In this document: in pieces, positions 1-12,719 of the stretch
Numbering within the stretch: the stretch's first letter is position 1
How the letters are laid out: the number at the start of each line of letters is the position of its first letter
From: Triticum aestivum
Taxonomy: Eukaryota > Streptophyta > Magnoliopsida > Poales > Poaceae
Direction of reading: 5' to 3'
DNA length: 64,000 nt
Assembly (NCBI RefSeq): GCF_018294505.1
Contig: NC_057801.1
Coordinates: forward strand, 201,008,538 to 201,072,537
Notes under the pieces: model-generated
Databases searched by the model: none
What the model saw: the letters and a program-made list of their open reading frames with translations, nothing else
Told to the model about the DNA's origin: nothing
Made by a program: the position numbers and the translations under genes

Positions 1-36
1 AACTCGAGCATTTGCTTGAAATATTAACTTCAACTC

Positions 37-342
37 CTAGAACATCTCATATGCTCCATGACGTTCAAAACTTCTTTGAAGTCCCGATTCTAACCCGTAA
101 AGCATGGCACACTGAACTATCGAGTAGTCATCAGTTTTTCTCTGCCGGACGTTCTTAACATCATCAGTAGCATCTGCAGCAGGCCTGGCACCCATCGGTG
201 CTTCTAGGATGTAATTCTTCTGTGCAGCAATGAGGATACTCCTCAAGTTACGGACCCAGTCCGTATAGTTGCTGCCGTCATCTTTCAACTTAGCTTTCTC
301 TAGGAACACATTAAAATTCAAAGGAACAGTAGCACGGGCCAT
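37..342 (-). pseudogene. Copia gag N-terminus (BARE/Angela type), ended by an in-frame TAG
   Basis: Gag forms the virus-like particle of the retrotransposon. The ATG at 340-342 starts a 101-residue frame beginning MARATVPLNF and containing the typical segment with YTDWVRNLRSILIAAQ. The frame is stopped by TAG at 37-39, just before ELKLIF, which is normal gag sequence, so the TAG looks like a nonsense replacement of a glutamine codon. The same TAG is present at the same place in the other copy of this family (42002-42004). The remainder of gag continues below position 37 and is only partly in the window. Confidence 0.75.
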
Positions 343-1550
343 TGATCTACAACAACATAGACATGCAAAATACTATCAGGTACTAAGTTCATGATAAATT
401 AAAGTTCAATTAATCATATCACTTAAGAACTCCCACTTAGATAGACATCCCTCTAATCATCTAAGTGATCACGTGATCCAAATCAACTAAACCATGTCCT
501 ATCATCACGATGGAGTAGTTTTCAATGGTGAACATCACTATGTTGATCATATATACTATATGATTCACGCTCGACGTTTTGGTCTCAGTGTTCCGAGGCC
601 ATATCTGCATATGCTAGGCTCGTCAAGTTTAACCCAAGTATTATGCGCATGCAAAACTGGCTTGCACCCGTCGTATGTGAACGAAGAGCTTATCAGATCC
701 GATCATCGTGTGGTGTCTCGGCGCGATGAACTGTAGCAACGGTGCATACTCAGCGAGAACACTTATACCTTGAAATTTAGTAAGGGATCATCTACCGACG
801 TCCTAAGCAAAATAAGATGCATAAAAGATAAATATCACATGCAATCAAAATATGTGACATGATATGGCCATCATCACCTTGTGCTCATGATCTCCATCAC
901 CGAAGCATCGTCATGATCTCCATCTTCACCGGCGCGACACCTTGTTCTCCATCATAGCATCGTTGTCATCTCGCCAACTATTGTTACTACGACTATCACT
1001 ACCGCTTAGTGATAAAATAAAACAATTACATGGTGATTGCATTGCATACAATAAAGCGAAAACCATATGGCTCCTGTCAGTTGCCGATAACTTTGTTACA
1101 AAACATGATCATCTCATACAACAAATTATATCACATCATGCTTGACCATATCACATCACAGCAAGCCCTGCAAAAACAAGTTAGACGTCCTCTACTTTCT
1201 TGTTGCAAGTTTTACGTGGCTGCTACGGGCTTCTAGCAAGAACCGTTCTTACCTACGCATCAAAACCACAACGATTTTTTGTCAAGTGTGCTGTTTTAAC
1301 CTTCAACAAGGACCGGGCGTAGCCACACTCGATTCAACTAAAGTTGGAGAAAAAGACACTCACCAGCCACCTATGTTCGAAGCACGTCGGTAGAACCAGT
1401 CTTGCGTAAGCGTACGTGTAATGTCGGTCTGAGCCGCTTCATCCAACAATACCACCGAATCAAAATATGACATGCTAGTAAGCAGTATGACTATTATCGC
1501 CCACAACTCTTTGTGTTCTACTCGTGCATATAACATCTACGCATAAACCT

Positions 1551-1563
1551 GGCTCAGATACCA
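1551..1563 (-). other. Primer binding site of the left BARE-like element
   Basis: On the minus strand TGGTATCTGAGCC follows the LTR end after one base. It matches the complement of the initiator methionine tRNA 3' end apart from one T for A, the usual Copia primer. Confidence 0.8.
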
Positions 1564-1564
1564 C

Positions 1565-3322
1565 TGTTGGGGAACGCGGTAATTTCAAAAAAAATCCTAC
1601 GATCACGCAAGATCTATCTATGTGATGCATAGCAACGAGAGGGGAGAGTGTGTCCATGTACCCTCGTAGACCGAAAGCGAAAGCGTTCTGACAACGTGGT
1701 TGATGCAGTCGTAAGTCTTCACGATCCGATCGATCCAAGTACCGAACGTACGGCACCTACGCGTTCAGCACACGTTCAACTCGATGACGTCCCTCGTACT
1801 CTTGATCCAGTTGAGGCTGAGGGTGAGTTTCGTCAGCACGACGGCGTGGTGACGGTGATGATGATGCTACCAGCGCAGGGCTACGCCTAAGCTCTTCAAT
1901 GGTATGATCAAGGTGTGTAACTGTGGAGGGGGGCACCGCACACACCTAAAAGATCAACTTGTGTTGTCTGTTGTGCTATTGGGGTACCCCCTAGCCACGT
2001 ATATAAAGGAGGGAGGGAGAGAGGAGGCTGTCCAGGTTTGGGCGCACCAGGGGGGAGTCCTACTTGGACTCCTAGTCCAAGTAGGATTCGGCTCCCCCCC
2101 TTTTCCCTTCTTCCACCGTAGGGAAAGGTAAGGGAGAGAGAGGGGGAAGGAAAGAGGGGGGCCGGCCCCCTCCCCTAGTCCAATTCGGCTTGGGCAAGGG
2201 GAGGGGCGCCCCTCTCACGTGGCCCTTTATCCTCTCCTCCAATAAGGCCCACTAGGCCCAATACTTCTCCCGGGTGGTTCCGGTAACCTCCCGGTACTCC
2301 AGAAAAATGCCCGAACCACTCAGAACCATTCCGATGTCCAAATGCAACCTTCCAATATATGAATCTTTACCTCTCGACTATTTCGAGGCTCCTTGTCATG
2401 TCCATGATCTCATCCGGGACTCCGAACAAACTTTGGTACATCAAATCACATAACTCATAATACAAATCGTCATCGAACGTTAAGCGTGCGGACCCTACGG
2501 GTTCGAGAACTATGTAGACAGGACCGAGACACATCTCCGGTCAATAACCAATAGCGGAACCTGGATGCTCATATTGGCTCCTACATATTCTATGAAGATC
2601 TTTATCGGTCAAACCGCATAAAAACATACGTTGTTCCCTTTGTCATCGGTATGTTACTTGCCCGAGATTCGATCGTCGGTATGTCAATACCTAGTTCAAT
2701 ATCGTTACCGGCAAGTCTCTTTACTCTTTCCATAATACTTCATCCCGCAACTAACTCATTAGTCACAATGCTTGCAAGGCTTGTAGTGATGAGTATTACC
2801 GAGAGGGCCCAGAGATACCTCTCCGAAACACGGAGTGACAAATCCTAATCTTGATCTATGTCAACCCAACAAACACCTTCGGAGACACCTGTAGAGCACC
2901 TTTATAATCACCCATTTACGTTGTGACGTTATGTAGCACACAAAGTGTTCCTCCGGTATCCGGGAGTAGCATAATCTCATAGTCTGAGGAACATGTATAA
3001 GCCACGAAGAGAGCAGTAGCAATGAAACTGTAACGATCATAATGCTAAGCTAACGGATGGGTCATGTCCATCACATCATTCTCCTAATGATGTGATCTCG
3101 TTCATCAAATGACAACACATGTCTATGGTTAGGAAACATAAATATCTTTGATTAACGAGCTAGTCAAGTAGAGGCATACTAGGGACTATAAGTTTTGTCT
3201 ATGTATTCACACATGTACTAAGTTTCCCGTTAATACAATTCTAGCATGAATAATAAACATTTATCATGAATTAAGGAAGTAAATAATAACTTTATTATTG
3301 CCTCTAGGGCATATTTCCTTCA
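1565..3322 (-). repeat. 5' LTR of the left BARE-like Copia element
   Basis: On the plus strand the LTR runs from TGTTGGGGAACG to GGGCATATTTCCTTCA, i.e. TG...CA ends on both strands, about 1,758 bp. It contains GC-rich tracts (2030-2240) characteristic of this LTR family. The adjacent primer binding site fixes it as the 5' LTR of a minus-strand element. Confidence 0.85.
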
Positions 3323-4400
3323 AAGGGTTCTCCATAATTTGCCAATCCTATGCAAAGGAGAGGAGCCGAGGCTTTTACTGTCACCTCAAATTACCCAAAT
3401 ATACCTAACCATCACAGGGATTATCATATTTCATGGCACAAGGCACAAATGTGAGTGAGCACTCCTCTCAACATTCGCAAAGGCTACTAACTCGAATCGT
3501 GAACATTTCATATTGGATCACAACAAATATCATATAGGGTTCTACCATATCCTGAAGAACAAGTAAAACTACTCAATCAAACTCAAGAAGGTTAGGGACA
3601 AGTTATAAGCCGGCATCAAGAAGGTAAAGGGAGTAGGCATGGTGGCACGGTGATGATGGTTATGATGATGGGGGTGCCGCCAAGGGTGACGGAGATGGGG
3701 GCGCCACCGGTGGTGGCGGCGCCGGCATGATGGCACCGGCCTCCTCCTTCTTCCCTTGGTCATTGTCCCTTCTTCTCAGATGTGGAGCAGCAATGGAGGT
3801 TTTCTTGGATGTGTTCTTGGTGAATGAGATGAGATGGCGTTGGCTAGGGTGGAAGACGACATATATAGAGAGCCTCCCTAGCCTCCTCTCTTGATGGGCT
3901 TCATCCAAGGGCTCAAAATGAGCCTTATCCTCTCCCAATCTCTTCCTTATGAGCCAAGGATCTTGTGGGTTCGAACGGGGACGAAATCGGTGAAGAATCC
4001 CGTCTGGAAGGGCAACTTTCAGAGCCGTGTGCACGTCAAACGACCACGAGCAGTCGTTCGGAAGGTCGTCTTTTGATATATCCTCCGGTAAAACGGTCGT
4101 TAAATCTTCATACGAACTCAAAATTGGACGTTCTTGGGCTCATTGGATTCGTATGATTGACACTGTCCATTTCTGGTCATAGATCTTGATTTTTGAGCAC
4201 TTTGGAAATTTTACTTTTTCCAACCTTCGAAATGGCTAAGTCTGGCCCCTAGCTGACTCAATCCCATCCTTGGTCCTTTCATCGTGCTTGGTCCTAGGTT
4301 GCTTGAAAACACCTGTAGACACAAGAAAAAAGTAAAACTAATAAAAACCAAATAAAACACTAAATGTGCAATACTCACAATGATAAGTGCAATATTGATA
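3323..4400. other. Unclassified repeat-like stretch with a minus-strand ORF of 153 codons
   Basis: Between two BARE-type LTRs lies 1.1 kb I cannot classify. The longest frame is 3660-4121 (minus, 153 codons); it ends in a proline/alanine/serine-rich tail and has no recognised domain. Codon use is not clearly gene-like and GCC/GGC runs (3650-3740) inflate frame length. It is probably internal or LTR sequence of another old retroelement, but that is only a guess. The last bases, TGATA at 4396-4400, pair with CGATA at 20939-20943 as a plausible decayed target duplication of the following solo LTR. Confidence 0.3.
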
Positions 4401-5995
4401 TGTTGGGGAATGTGGTAATTTCAAAAAATTCCTACGCACACGCAAGATCATGGTGATGCATAGCAATGAGAGGGGAGAGTGTTGTCTACGTACCCTCGTA
4501 GACCGTAAGTGGAAGCATTATGACAACACAGTTGATGTAGTCATACGTCTTCACGATCCCACCGATCTTAGTACCGAAAGTACGACACCTCCGCGATCTG
4601 CACACGTTTGGCTTGGTGACGTCCCACGAACTCATGATCCAGCAGAGTGTCGAGGGAGAGCTTCGTCAGCACGACGGCATGATGACGGTGATGATGAAGC
4701 TACCGGCACAGGGCTTCGCCTAAGCACTGCAACGATATGAGCGAGGTGGATTATGGTGGAGGGGGGCACTGCACACGGCTAAGAGATCAATGATCAACTT
4801 GTGTGTCTATGGGGTGCCCCCCTCCTCCGTATATAAAGGAGTGGAGGAGGGGGAGGGCCGACCCTCCTATTGCGTGCCCCATGGGAGTCCTACTCCCACT
4901 GGGAGTAGGATTCCCCCCTTTCCTTAGTTGGACTAGGAGTGGAAGGAAGGGGGAGAGGGGGGGAAGGAAAGGGACGGTGGCCCCCCACCCAATTCGGATT
5001 GGGCTTGAGGGGGGCGCTCCCTCCTATGCCTCCCTCTCTTCTCTCCCACTATGGCCCAATAAGGCCCATATACCTCCATGGGGGTTCCGGTAACCTCCCG
5101 GTACTCCGGTATATGCTTGAACTCACCCGGAACCATTTCGACGTCCAAATATAGTCGTCCAATATATCGATCTTTATGTCTTGACCATTTCGAGACTCCT
5201 CGTCATGTTCGTGATCATATCCGGGACTCCGAACTACCTTCGGTACATCAAAACACATAAACTCATAATACCGATCGTCACCAAACGTTAAGCGTGCGGA
5301 CCCTATGGGTTAGAGAACTATGTAAACATGACTGAGACACATCTCTGGCCAATAACCAATAGCAGAACCTGGATGCTCATATTGGCTCCCACATATTCTA
5401 CGAAGATCTTTACCGGTCAAAGCGCATAACAACATAGGTATGTTCCCTTTGTCATCGGTATGTTACTTGCCCGAGATTCGATCGTCGGTATCTCAATACC
5501 TGGTTCAATCTCATTACCGGCAAGTCTCTTTACTCGTTCCGTAATACTTCATACTACAACTAACTCATTAGTCACAATGCTTGCAAGGCTTACAATGATG
5601 AGTATTACCAAGAGGGCCCAGAGATACCTCTCCGAAACACAGAGTGACAAATCCTAATCTCAATCTATGCCAACCCAACGAACACCTTCGGTGACACCTG
5701 TAGAGCACCTTTATAATCACCCATTTATGTTGTGACGTTTGGTAGCACACAAGGTGTTCCTCCGGTATTCGGGAGTTGCATAATCTCATAGTCTAAGGAA
5801 CTTGTATAAGTCATGAAGAAAGCAGTAGCAATGAAACTAACACGATCATAATGCTAAGCTAACGGATGGGTCATGTCCATCACATCATTCTCCTAATGAT
5901 GTGATCCCGTTCATCAATTGACAACACAAGTCTATGGTTAGGAAACATGACCATCTTTGATTAACGAGCTAGTCAAGTAGAGGCATACTAGGGAC

Positions 5996-7324
5996 TGAAA
6001 GTGCTAGTATTCGACTAGAGGGGGGGTGAATAGGCAATTTTTATGAAAGTCTTCAAAACATGGGTGTTTCGAAGACAAACAATAGAAATGACCCTATTAA
6101 TATGCAGCGGAAGGTAGACTACACTAGACAAGCCATAGTCAAGTAAGCAATGAAGTGAAAGCACGAAGACTATAAGCAGCTAGGTAGATTGGATCAAGAT
6201 GGAAGATAGTATGAAGCCAAACAGATAACAGTCTTCACACAGTGAAGAAAACAGATCAGGCAAGTAGGCAATGACTTCACGAAGACAAACTGTAAGTAAG
6301 GTGAGAGAGGTAGGATAGAACCAGTTGCTCGGAGAGGACAAGGGATTTGTTGGACCAATTCCAGTTGCTGTGACAACTGTACGTCTGGTTAGGGAGGCTG
6401 AGATTCAACTCAGAAGACCGCGTCTTCACCTTATTCCCCTTGAGCTAAGAACACTTAGTCCTCACCCAATCACTCTGGTAAGTCTTCTAGGGAGACTTCC
6501 AAACCTTCACAAACTTCGTTCACCGGCAATCCACAATGACTCTTGGATGCTCAGAACGTGACGCCTAACCAGCTGGAGGATTCACAGTCCTCAAGTGTAA
6601 TAAGTCTTCAGATCACGCGTATAGAAAGACTTCAGTGATGCCTAACACTCTTTGGCTCTGGGTGTTTTGGGCTTTGTCCTCACAAGGATTCTCTCTCAAA
6701 AGCCTTCGGAGGTGGGTTGCTCCAAAAGCCGTGCACAAACTCTGAGTAGCCAAAAATTTATGGTGCAGGGGGTGGGCTATTTATCGCCAGGAGGCAACCC
6801 GACCTAATTTGTCCAAAATGACCCTGGGTCACTAAGGAACTGACACGTGTCCAACGGTCAGATTTCAAACACACGCGGTAGCTTAGCTTGGACTACAAGC
6901 CAAGCTGACTCATCCAACTCTAGATAAGATTTGCTCTCATTGTCTTTGCTCGAAGGCATAGGTTTTGGTTGAGCATCACATCAGTCACTCTGGATTTGTT
7001 TACTTGGGCCCCACTTAATAGTACGGTGGTTCCTATGACTCAACAAAGAAGAAAAGGAAACTACGAAACAACTATGTCTTCGCACTCCATAGTCTTCACG
7101 CGATGTCTTCTCCTGTCATAGTCTTCAATGTGAATGTCCTAACAAACCACCATTGTCTTCAATGTCTTCACACATTTTTAGGGGTCATCTCTGGTAGGTA
7201 AATTGAATCAATATGGGACTACTACCTGTGTTATCCTGCAATTCTCACAAACACATTAGTCCCTCAACCAAGTTTGTCGTCAATACTCCAAAACCAACTA
7301 GGGGTGGCACTAGATGCACTTACA
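5996..7324 (-). repeat. 3' LTR of the 14.8-kb Copia element
   Basis: It begins TGAAAGTGCTAG and ends GATGCACTTACA on the plus strand, 1,329 bp. It matches 19471-20797 throughout. In the first ~110 bp the two LTRs differ by five substitutions, all transitions, plus one G in the G-run, so the insertion is old enough to have accumulated methylation-type mutations. Confidence 0.95.
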
Positions 7325-7341
7325 GTCTCCCCCTTTTGGTG
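7325..7341 (-). other. Polypurine tract of the 14.8-kb Copia element
   Basis: Immediately inside the 3' LTR the minus strand reads AAAAGGGGGAGACTG, a purine run at the position where plus-strand DNA synthesis of LTR elements is primed. Confidence 0.75.
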
Positions 7342-7827
7342 ATTGATGACAAACTGGTTGAAGTTTTCAACGGGGATAAAAGTATGTGAAAGTTTAGTGT
7401 TGTGAATATTGTCTTCATACATAAGACGAGGCTCCCCCTAAAGATGTGCGTATAAATGATTTGCGTTTGAATGCAAATGCACATGGCAGGTTTTGCTTTG
7501 TGGAGGCCATCATCAAAGTGTGAAGACAATGCATTATGCATATAAGCAAAAAACAAAGATAATGATATGCATAATGAAAAATGGATGTCTACAGAATGAC
7601 TTCACGCGGGATTTATCATCGCATTATAGAATAGCAGATAAAGTAGCAGACGACCATCAAGTTTAAGTGTTACAACTCAGAGAACCAAATGTATCAAAAG
7701 ACGAGAGTTGTAAGACTTAGCAAAAAATAGTGCAGCCACCCATAAGGACGCGCTTGAAGACTATAAACTCATATGTTTCTCCCCCTTTTGTCAGTAATGA
7801 CCAAAAAGGTTTGAAGACATAGAGCAT

Positions 7828-10800
7828 CTATTCGTTCCCAGAGGGAGCAGATGGAGGAGCAGGGTTGTTGCTGGTGTTTGGTGGTGCAGAGGGGCCTGGT
7901 GCAGAGTCGATGCGCGCCGAAGTGGTAGTTGGTGAAGTAGCATCATCTTCGTGATCGATGACTCTGGCATTGACAGTTTCCGCTGAGGAGGAGTACTCAG
8001 AGTCTTCAAGTGAAGGAGTCCGACGCAAGACAGTGTTCCTGGGAGGAGTGGAATCAAATTTGAATCTCTCTGTGAAGCCATCTTGCTGAAGATCATCTTC
8101 ATAACTGAGTAATGTCAGACTCTTCCACGACCGTCGACATGTTTCATGAGTGACAAATGCATTCTTGGTGGCTATATTGCTAATGCGATTAACATCCACC
8201 AAGAGACTCTGCATCTGACGCTTGAGCCAGTCATGATGCTTATCTTGTTTCTGATGCAAGGCCACGAGAAGCTCTCGGCCATTGAGTACACAAGATCTCT
8301 TCCGAGGCCTCTGAGCAATAGTGCTTTCAGTGGCTTCAGTATGGGCACGGTGAGGTGCACGGGTATTTCCAACCAAAGGATAAACACGAGTTGCAGCATG
8401 AACTCCTTCAATAAGTTGAGTGAAACTTTGACGATCGACATTGTGAAGATAAATTGGCTCCTTGGCAGGCTCTGGGTATATGGCTTCGATAGACATATGA
8501 CCTATGGCAGGAATATGAGATGGTTGCACGCAGAGGACTGATAGTTGATAGCAGAGTGAATCTTGATAAGGCGCATTACCCATGGAGCATAAAACTTCAG
8601 ACCAAATATATCAGAGCCAGATGCAGCAAGTTGTCTGATGAAGAAATCCTGAGCATTGAAGCTGATGCCATTGAGAATATAGAAAACCAATGTCTTCATT
8701 GAGCCTTCAAGCTTTGTTGTAGAAGAATGTCCTTTGATGGGCCATAGAGTTTGCCTTATAATATGATAGATGGTGCGGGGCAGATACTCTAGGTCTTCAA
8801 CAAAGAATTCCTTTGGATATTCAGCATCTTGTGGCAGTGGCTTCATCATGCTCAGCATTTGGCTCATATTGGGCTCAGGCCTCTAGAATATGCTCTCTAA
8901 AGCATTGCGGTGAAGCTGACAACCAGGTTCATAAAGTTCACCTAGAGTGGGCAGGGTAGTAAGCTCAATGATATCAAGCGCTTTGGCTTCATGGTGTACA
9001 TTGCATGTCATCCGCTCAATGACCCAAGTTTCCGTATCCCTGTTGTAGCCGCGAATGTGAAGAGTAGCATAGAATTGTAACAGAAGCTCTTCATTCCAAT
9101 TTTCTTTGTCAGTCACAAACTGCAGAAGGCCAGCATCTCTGAAACAGTCTGGGGCTTCTTCTAAGCAGGGCAGTCCAGCAATGGCTTCGCAGTCTACACG
9201 CATATGAGGAAAAATGTGCCCTTAATTGTATAAGACACAAGAATAATAACCGCGCTGCTGATAGCTCCAGAACCAATCAGATGAAATTCTTGGCCTTGAA
9301 TAAGGGTTCTTAGCACTATCAAAGAAGGTGTTGTGTTCAATTAAGCCATTCACATTGAACGATCCTGGCGAAGACGCAGTACCTGGAAACCTTGGCAGCC
9401 TCGGTTTTGGCTTCTGGACCTGAGGCATGTGCTCCACATGATAATCAAATTGAGGTCCGAGAGCAGGCGGAGGAACCAGAATAGGCCAACGAACAGGGAC
9501 AAGCTCGCCGCGATAAAATACTTGCTCAATGGTGTGAGGCCTTGGAGGCGGTACACGAGAAGTGGCGTTGACATGGGCTTTAGACTGCACATTGGCTACA
9601 GGTGCATCATTGGCTTCAAACACCATATTCACTGTAGGCGCCACATTAGCTTCAGCCATGACAGTGTCATTGGCTTCAGTAGTGTTGTTGGTGGCCGCCT
9701 CAGTATTTTCAACCTCCACTTGAGGAGCTGGAGGGTCGGGCACAGACTCGTTCTCCTCGAGAAAAGCTTCTTGATGTGTGGGGGGTGTGACAATTGGCTC
9801 TTCTTCTTCACGGGGTTCTTGATGTTCTTCGGCTGATGCAGCCGGTAAGTCTTCAGCAGCCTTAGCTTCAGACTCAGAGATGTTCACAGTAGGAGTGGCT
9901 TCAGGAAACACTTAACGTGCTACTGAGTTGGGTTGCACTTCTCCTGCTGGAATGCTCAGCATAGCGACTTGTGGCCTTGGTCCTTTGCGAAGCCTACGGA
10001 ATGTGGGCGACGCTTTTGGAGTGGAAGTTGGCTGGACCACATAGTCATCATCATCAAGCACCGGAGTGGTGACTTGAGGTGGGGGAGTACTGGGTGAACT
10101 TTGACTTGGAGTTTCTTGTTGGGGGCGATCAGCCCACGATGCATCCTGAGCGATTGGCATCAAGGGACGACCAATGCTGATGATTTCGTTGTTCGTGAGA
10201 ACAAGCGATGATACCGTTTGGTGCTCAATCTGAGGAAGAACTTCATCATCTTCTACATTGTCTTGGAGACCAATGTCTTCAGCTGCGGTGGGGTCAACAG
10301 CTGGAACTACTTCAGCTTCAGGAGCCTCTGTGGAAGCAGGCTCGTGAAGTACTAGTTGACGCTCTTGGTGGGGGGATACAGGACGAGCAACTGAGAGGGG
10401 CTCGACAAAAAGGGGCTCTGAGGGAGCAGCCCGATCCTTCTTCAAAGACTTTTTCTTCCGCTTCTTGGTCTATGGTGCATCGTCAGAGACATTTTTGTTC
10501 TTGCGCTTCCTGGCTTCGGCCTCGGCTGCCCTTGTCTTCTTCAGTTCTGAAGCAACTGTGGGGACCTTAGGCTTTGAGCCTGTCATGCTGATAGGGAAGA
10601 CTATGCGAGGTGCTTCCCGTCCTAACGCCTCAGCTTGGGTCACAGTCGGCTTCTTCTTTTTGGAAGCCATCTTGGGGTCGATGTCTGGACGCCCAAGAGC
10701 CTTGCGCTTTTCAGCTTCAATGTGAGCTTGAACACATTTTGCAGCAAGGTGTTTCATCCGGTTTCTTGAACCTTTTGCTTCTTCACGTTTCTTGTGAAAT

Positions 10801-12085
10801 GCTTCCTTGAGGTCATGCAACAACTGCTTGAAGTTTTGAACATCAGTCACGCTGAGCTTGGCCATGTGCTTCTTGAATTGAGCTTTTTCATAGTCAATCT
10901 TGTTCTTTAGCTCAACTATCTTCTGAGCCAGAGCTAGTTCATTTGCAATGGCACTGTGGAAAGAGACACTTATGCCAATGGGAAGTTGAAGATCATCAAT
11001 ACTGAGGTCCGGATTGGCAAACCATTCGTCAATGAAGTTATTCAGGATGTCCACATCAAAGAGGGGCGGATCGTTGAAGATTTCCACCTCTTGCTTGCTC
11101 TTTATCAGCAGCTCAAGAGCATCCTCACTAAGATCATCATCACTGGACAGATCAATGGCTTCATTCTCGTTCCTCAGAACGGCAGCTGGGGTCAGTGCTT
11201 GACCAGAACTCAGGATGGGCTTCTTCTTCTATATAGACTTCTCGGTCTTCTTGGAGATGCAAGAGAGATCTTCAAATTGTATACTGGATGCAGGAGGATC
11301 AGTTGCCAATGGCTTCACACGCGAAGCGCATGGTGCAGCAAAGGGCCTTGAAGCCTTAGTTTTCTTCTGCTTCTGTGGCTTAGGTGGAGCAGGAGCTTCA
11401 TCAGTATCAGCGTCGTCATCAGATTTATCCACAGTGGCCCGCTGAGCTGCGATGTGTGAGAGAAGGCCGTCAAAACTTCCAAAGGGCCTAATGACATTGG
11501 GATTGGCATCGCGTGTGCCATCTGCACTTGGTGAAGATGGGCCTGGGTTGAAATTGACTCCCAGATCTTTCTTGTTCTTCGCAGCAGAATCCTTGGCAAA
11601 CTTGAAGTTGCGCTTGAACAGATTGTCTTCACGACACCATAACACAGATGATGGGTCGGCATTGTCTGGCTTCGGTCCTCGGACCATGCAAGGGTAGAAG
11701 CCTTGATAAATGGCTTCGGATTGGGACTTGGGTTGCAGATTTTTGTATAATATATCTCCCCAAGGTCGCTTGATGGCATTCTTCTCGGCATACTCAATAG
11801 TGAAGAATCTGTACTTAAACCATTCCTCTGCCCAATATCTTCGAATCCATTGGATTCGAGTTTTGCGTTCACCATAGGTTTCTTCAGGGTCTGTCTTGTG
11901 CATTTCATACAGATCAGGTGGCAAATCTTTGGATGTATTCCCACGGTGCTGTATGCCGCCCTTTCTAGCTGACTTTTCTGTGGCCATGAAGTTTAAACTG
12001 AATGGCTTTAGAACTTGCAAAGGCTTCCGACGGCTGGTCAGACAGGAACTGGCTTCAGGAGAATTGATGTAACACTGTAAGAATT
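7828..12085 (-). pseudogene. Extra ORF downstream of pol in the Copia element, main exon (unknown function)
   Basis: One minus-strand frame is open from 12085 to about 8550 apart from five stops (TAG 11229, TAG 10470, TAA 9912, TAA 9222, TAG 8883), then shifts frame once between about 8510 and 8583 and ends at TAG 7828-7830. An internal ATG at 11987 opens MATEKSARKG. Intact it would be about 1,400 codons. Visible parts: a basic N-terminus with RKTRIQWIRRYWAEEWFKYR-like sequence, a lysine-rich segment, a coiled-coil-like block (10700-10950), an acidic proline/alanine/glutamate-rich middle (9620-10440), and a globular C-terminal part (8500-9290) that reminds me of the plant 'putative transposon protein' domain. 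I see no signal peptide or clear membrane segment, so the word envelope is not justified. The stops are compatible with CAG/CAA decay. Confidence 0.7.
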
Positions 12086-12461
12086 CTGCAAATGAATGTA
12101 GACTATGAGAACCAAGGGATTCTCCCATGGACATGTACCTGTGACTGCATTAGAGGTGCGAGGGAAGGGGAAGAGGTCATATGCATTCTCAGAAGATTTT
12201 GAAGATAAATCAGTTGAAGATATTGACCTCATAATGCGAAGACATTCACTTATTTGTTGAGAATTGGTTCCAGATTTGTACGAATCCAAGAATAGGTACA
12301 AGTGAGGAATCTAACTTGTTGTGAAGCATAAGTGAATATACTAGGCATGATATGAGATGCAGAACAGAATAGATTCAATTTTGTAGGCATAGAAACCAAT
12401 TTTGGTAGAGAAGGATGAATCTATCAGATCAAAAAGGCAGTAGAAAGTAAGTTTTAATTAC
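12086..12461 (-). other. Predicted intron of the extra Copia gene module
   Basis: The donor GTAATTAAAAC at 12461 and acceptor CATTTGCAG ending at 12086 flank 376 bp that are U-rich on the sense (minus) strand, as plant introns are. Splicing joins the frame of the ATG at 12633 (phase 1) to the main exon frame without a shift. Confidence 0.5.
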
Positions 12462-12633
12462 CACACGAAGAACTGCAAGACGGAACAGAGTAGAAGGCCG
12501 AGCAGTTCAATCTCCCGTGCCCTAACTTGGCAACAGAAGACACCTATGGCGGCGGCGGAGAAGACGAGGTCAGCGCCCGGCGTGAGGACGGCGTCGGTGA
12601 GGTCGCAGCAGCTAGGTGCTTCGTCGTCGGCAT
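12462..12633 (-). pseudogene. Predicted first coding exon of the extra Copia gene module
   Basis: The ATG at 12631-12633 opens a GC-rich frame MPTTKHLAAATSPTPSSRRA. One TAG (12544-12546) interrupts it; otherwise the frame stays open for 57 codons to the donor at 12461, and it is the only frame that continues in phase into the 12085-7828 exon. The CCG/GCC-rich composition resembles the first exons of grass genes and is unlike the surrounding retroelement DNA. Whether it was captured from a host gene is inference. Confidence 0.45.
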
Positions 12634-12711
12634 TGTCAAGAGCTAGCGGTGGCGCTAGGGTTTGTGCGAGGTGTAGAGGTGGGAGAAGGATTTTGACCGT
12701 GATGTGATGTG

Positions 12712-12719
12712 TATTTATA
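12712..12719 (-). promoter_or_regulatory. TATA box inside the Copia element, upstream of the extra module
   Basis: The minus strand reads TATAAATAC, followed by a pyrimidine-rich leader (CTTCTCCCACCTCTACACC) with CACAAACCCTAG, a layout typical of grass gene promoters and 5' UTRs. The predicted start codon lies about 80 bases downstream. Confidence 0.5.

Larger units (their letters stand above)
1..3322 (-). mobile_element. BARE/WIS/Angela-type Copia retrotransposon, 5' part (body continues past the left edge)
   Basis: A minus-strand Copia element reads from its 5' LTR (1565-3322) through a tRNA-iMet primer binding site and about 1.2 kb of untranslated leader (343-1550) into gag (37-342). The rest of gag, pol and the 3' LTR lie outside the window. 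The leader matches, by eye, that of the plus-strand element at 34012, and is rich in short out-of-frame ORFs that I do not believe are genes. The flanking AAGGG at 3323-3327 is the expected target duplication, but its partner is off the window. Family naming rests on the LTR terminus and leader recalled from Triticeae BARE/WIS/Angela elements; the subfamily is not resolved. Confidence 0.85.

Noticed and set aside
3323..3335. AGGGTTCTCC as the missing left terminus of the Harbinger element
   Set aside because: Only loosely similar to GGGTCTCC at 22862 and directly abuts a BARE LTR target site.
7828..12085. Calling the extra Copia ORF an envelope gene
   Set aside because: Position fits, but no signal peptide, fusion peptide or membrane anchor is visible in any part of the frame.
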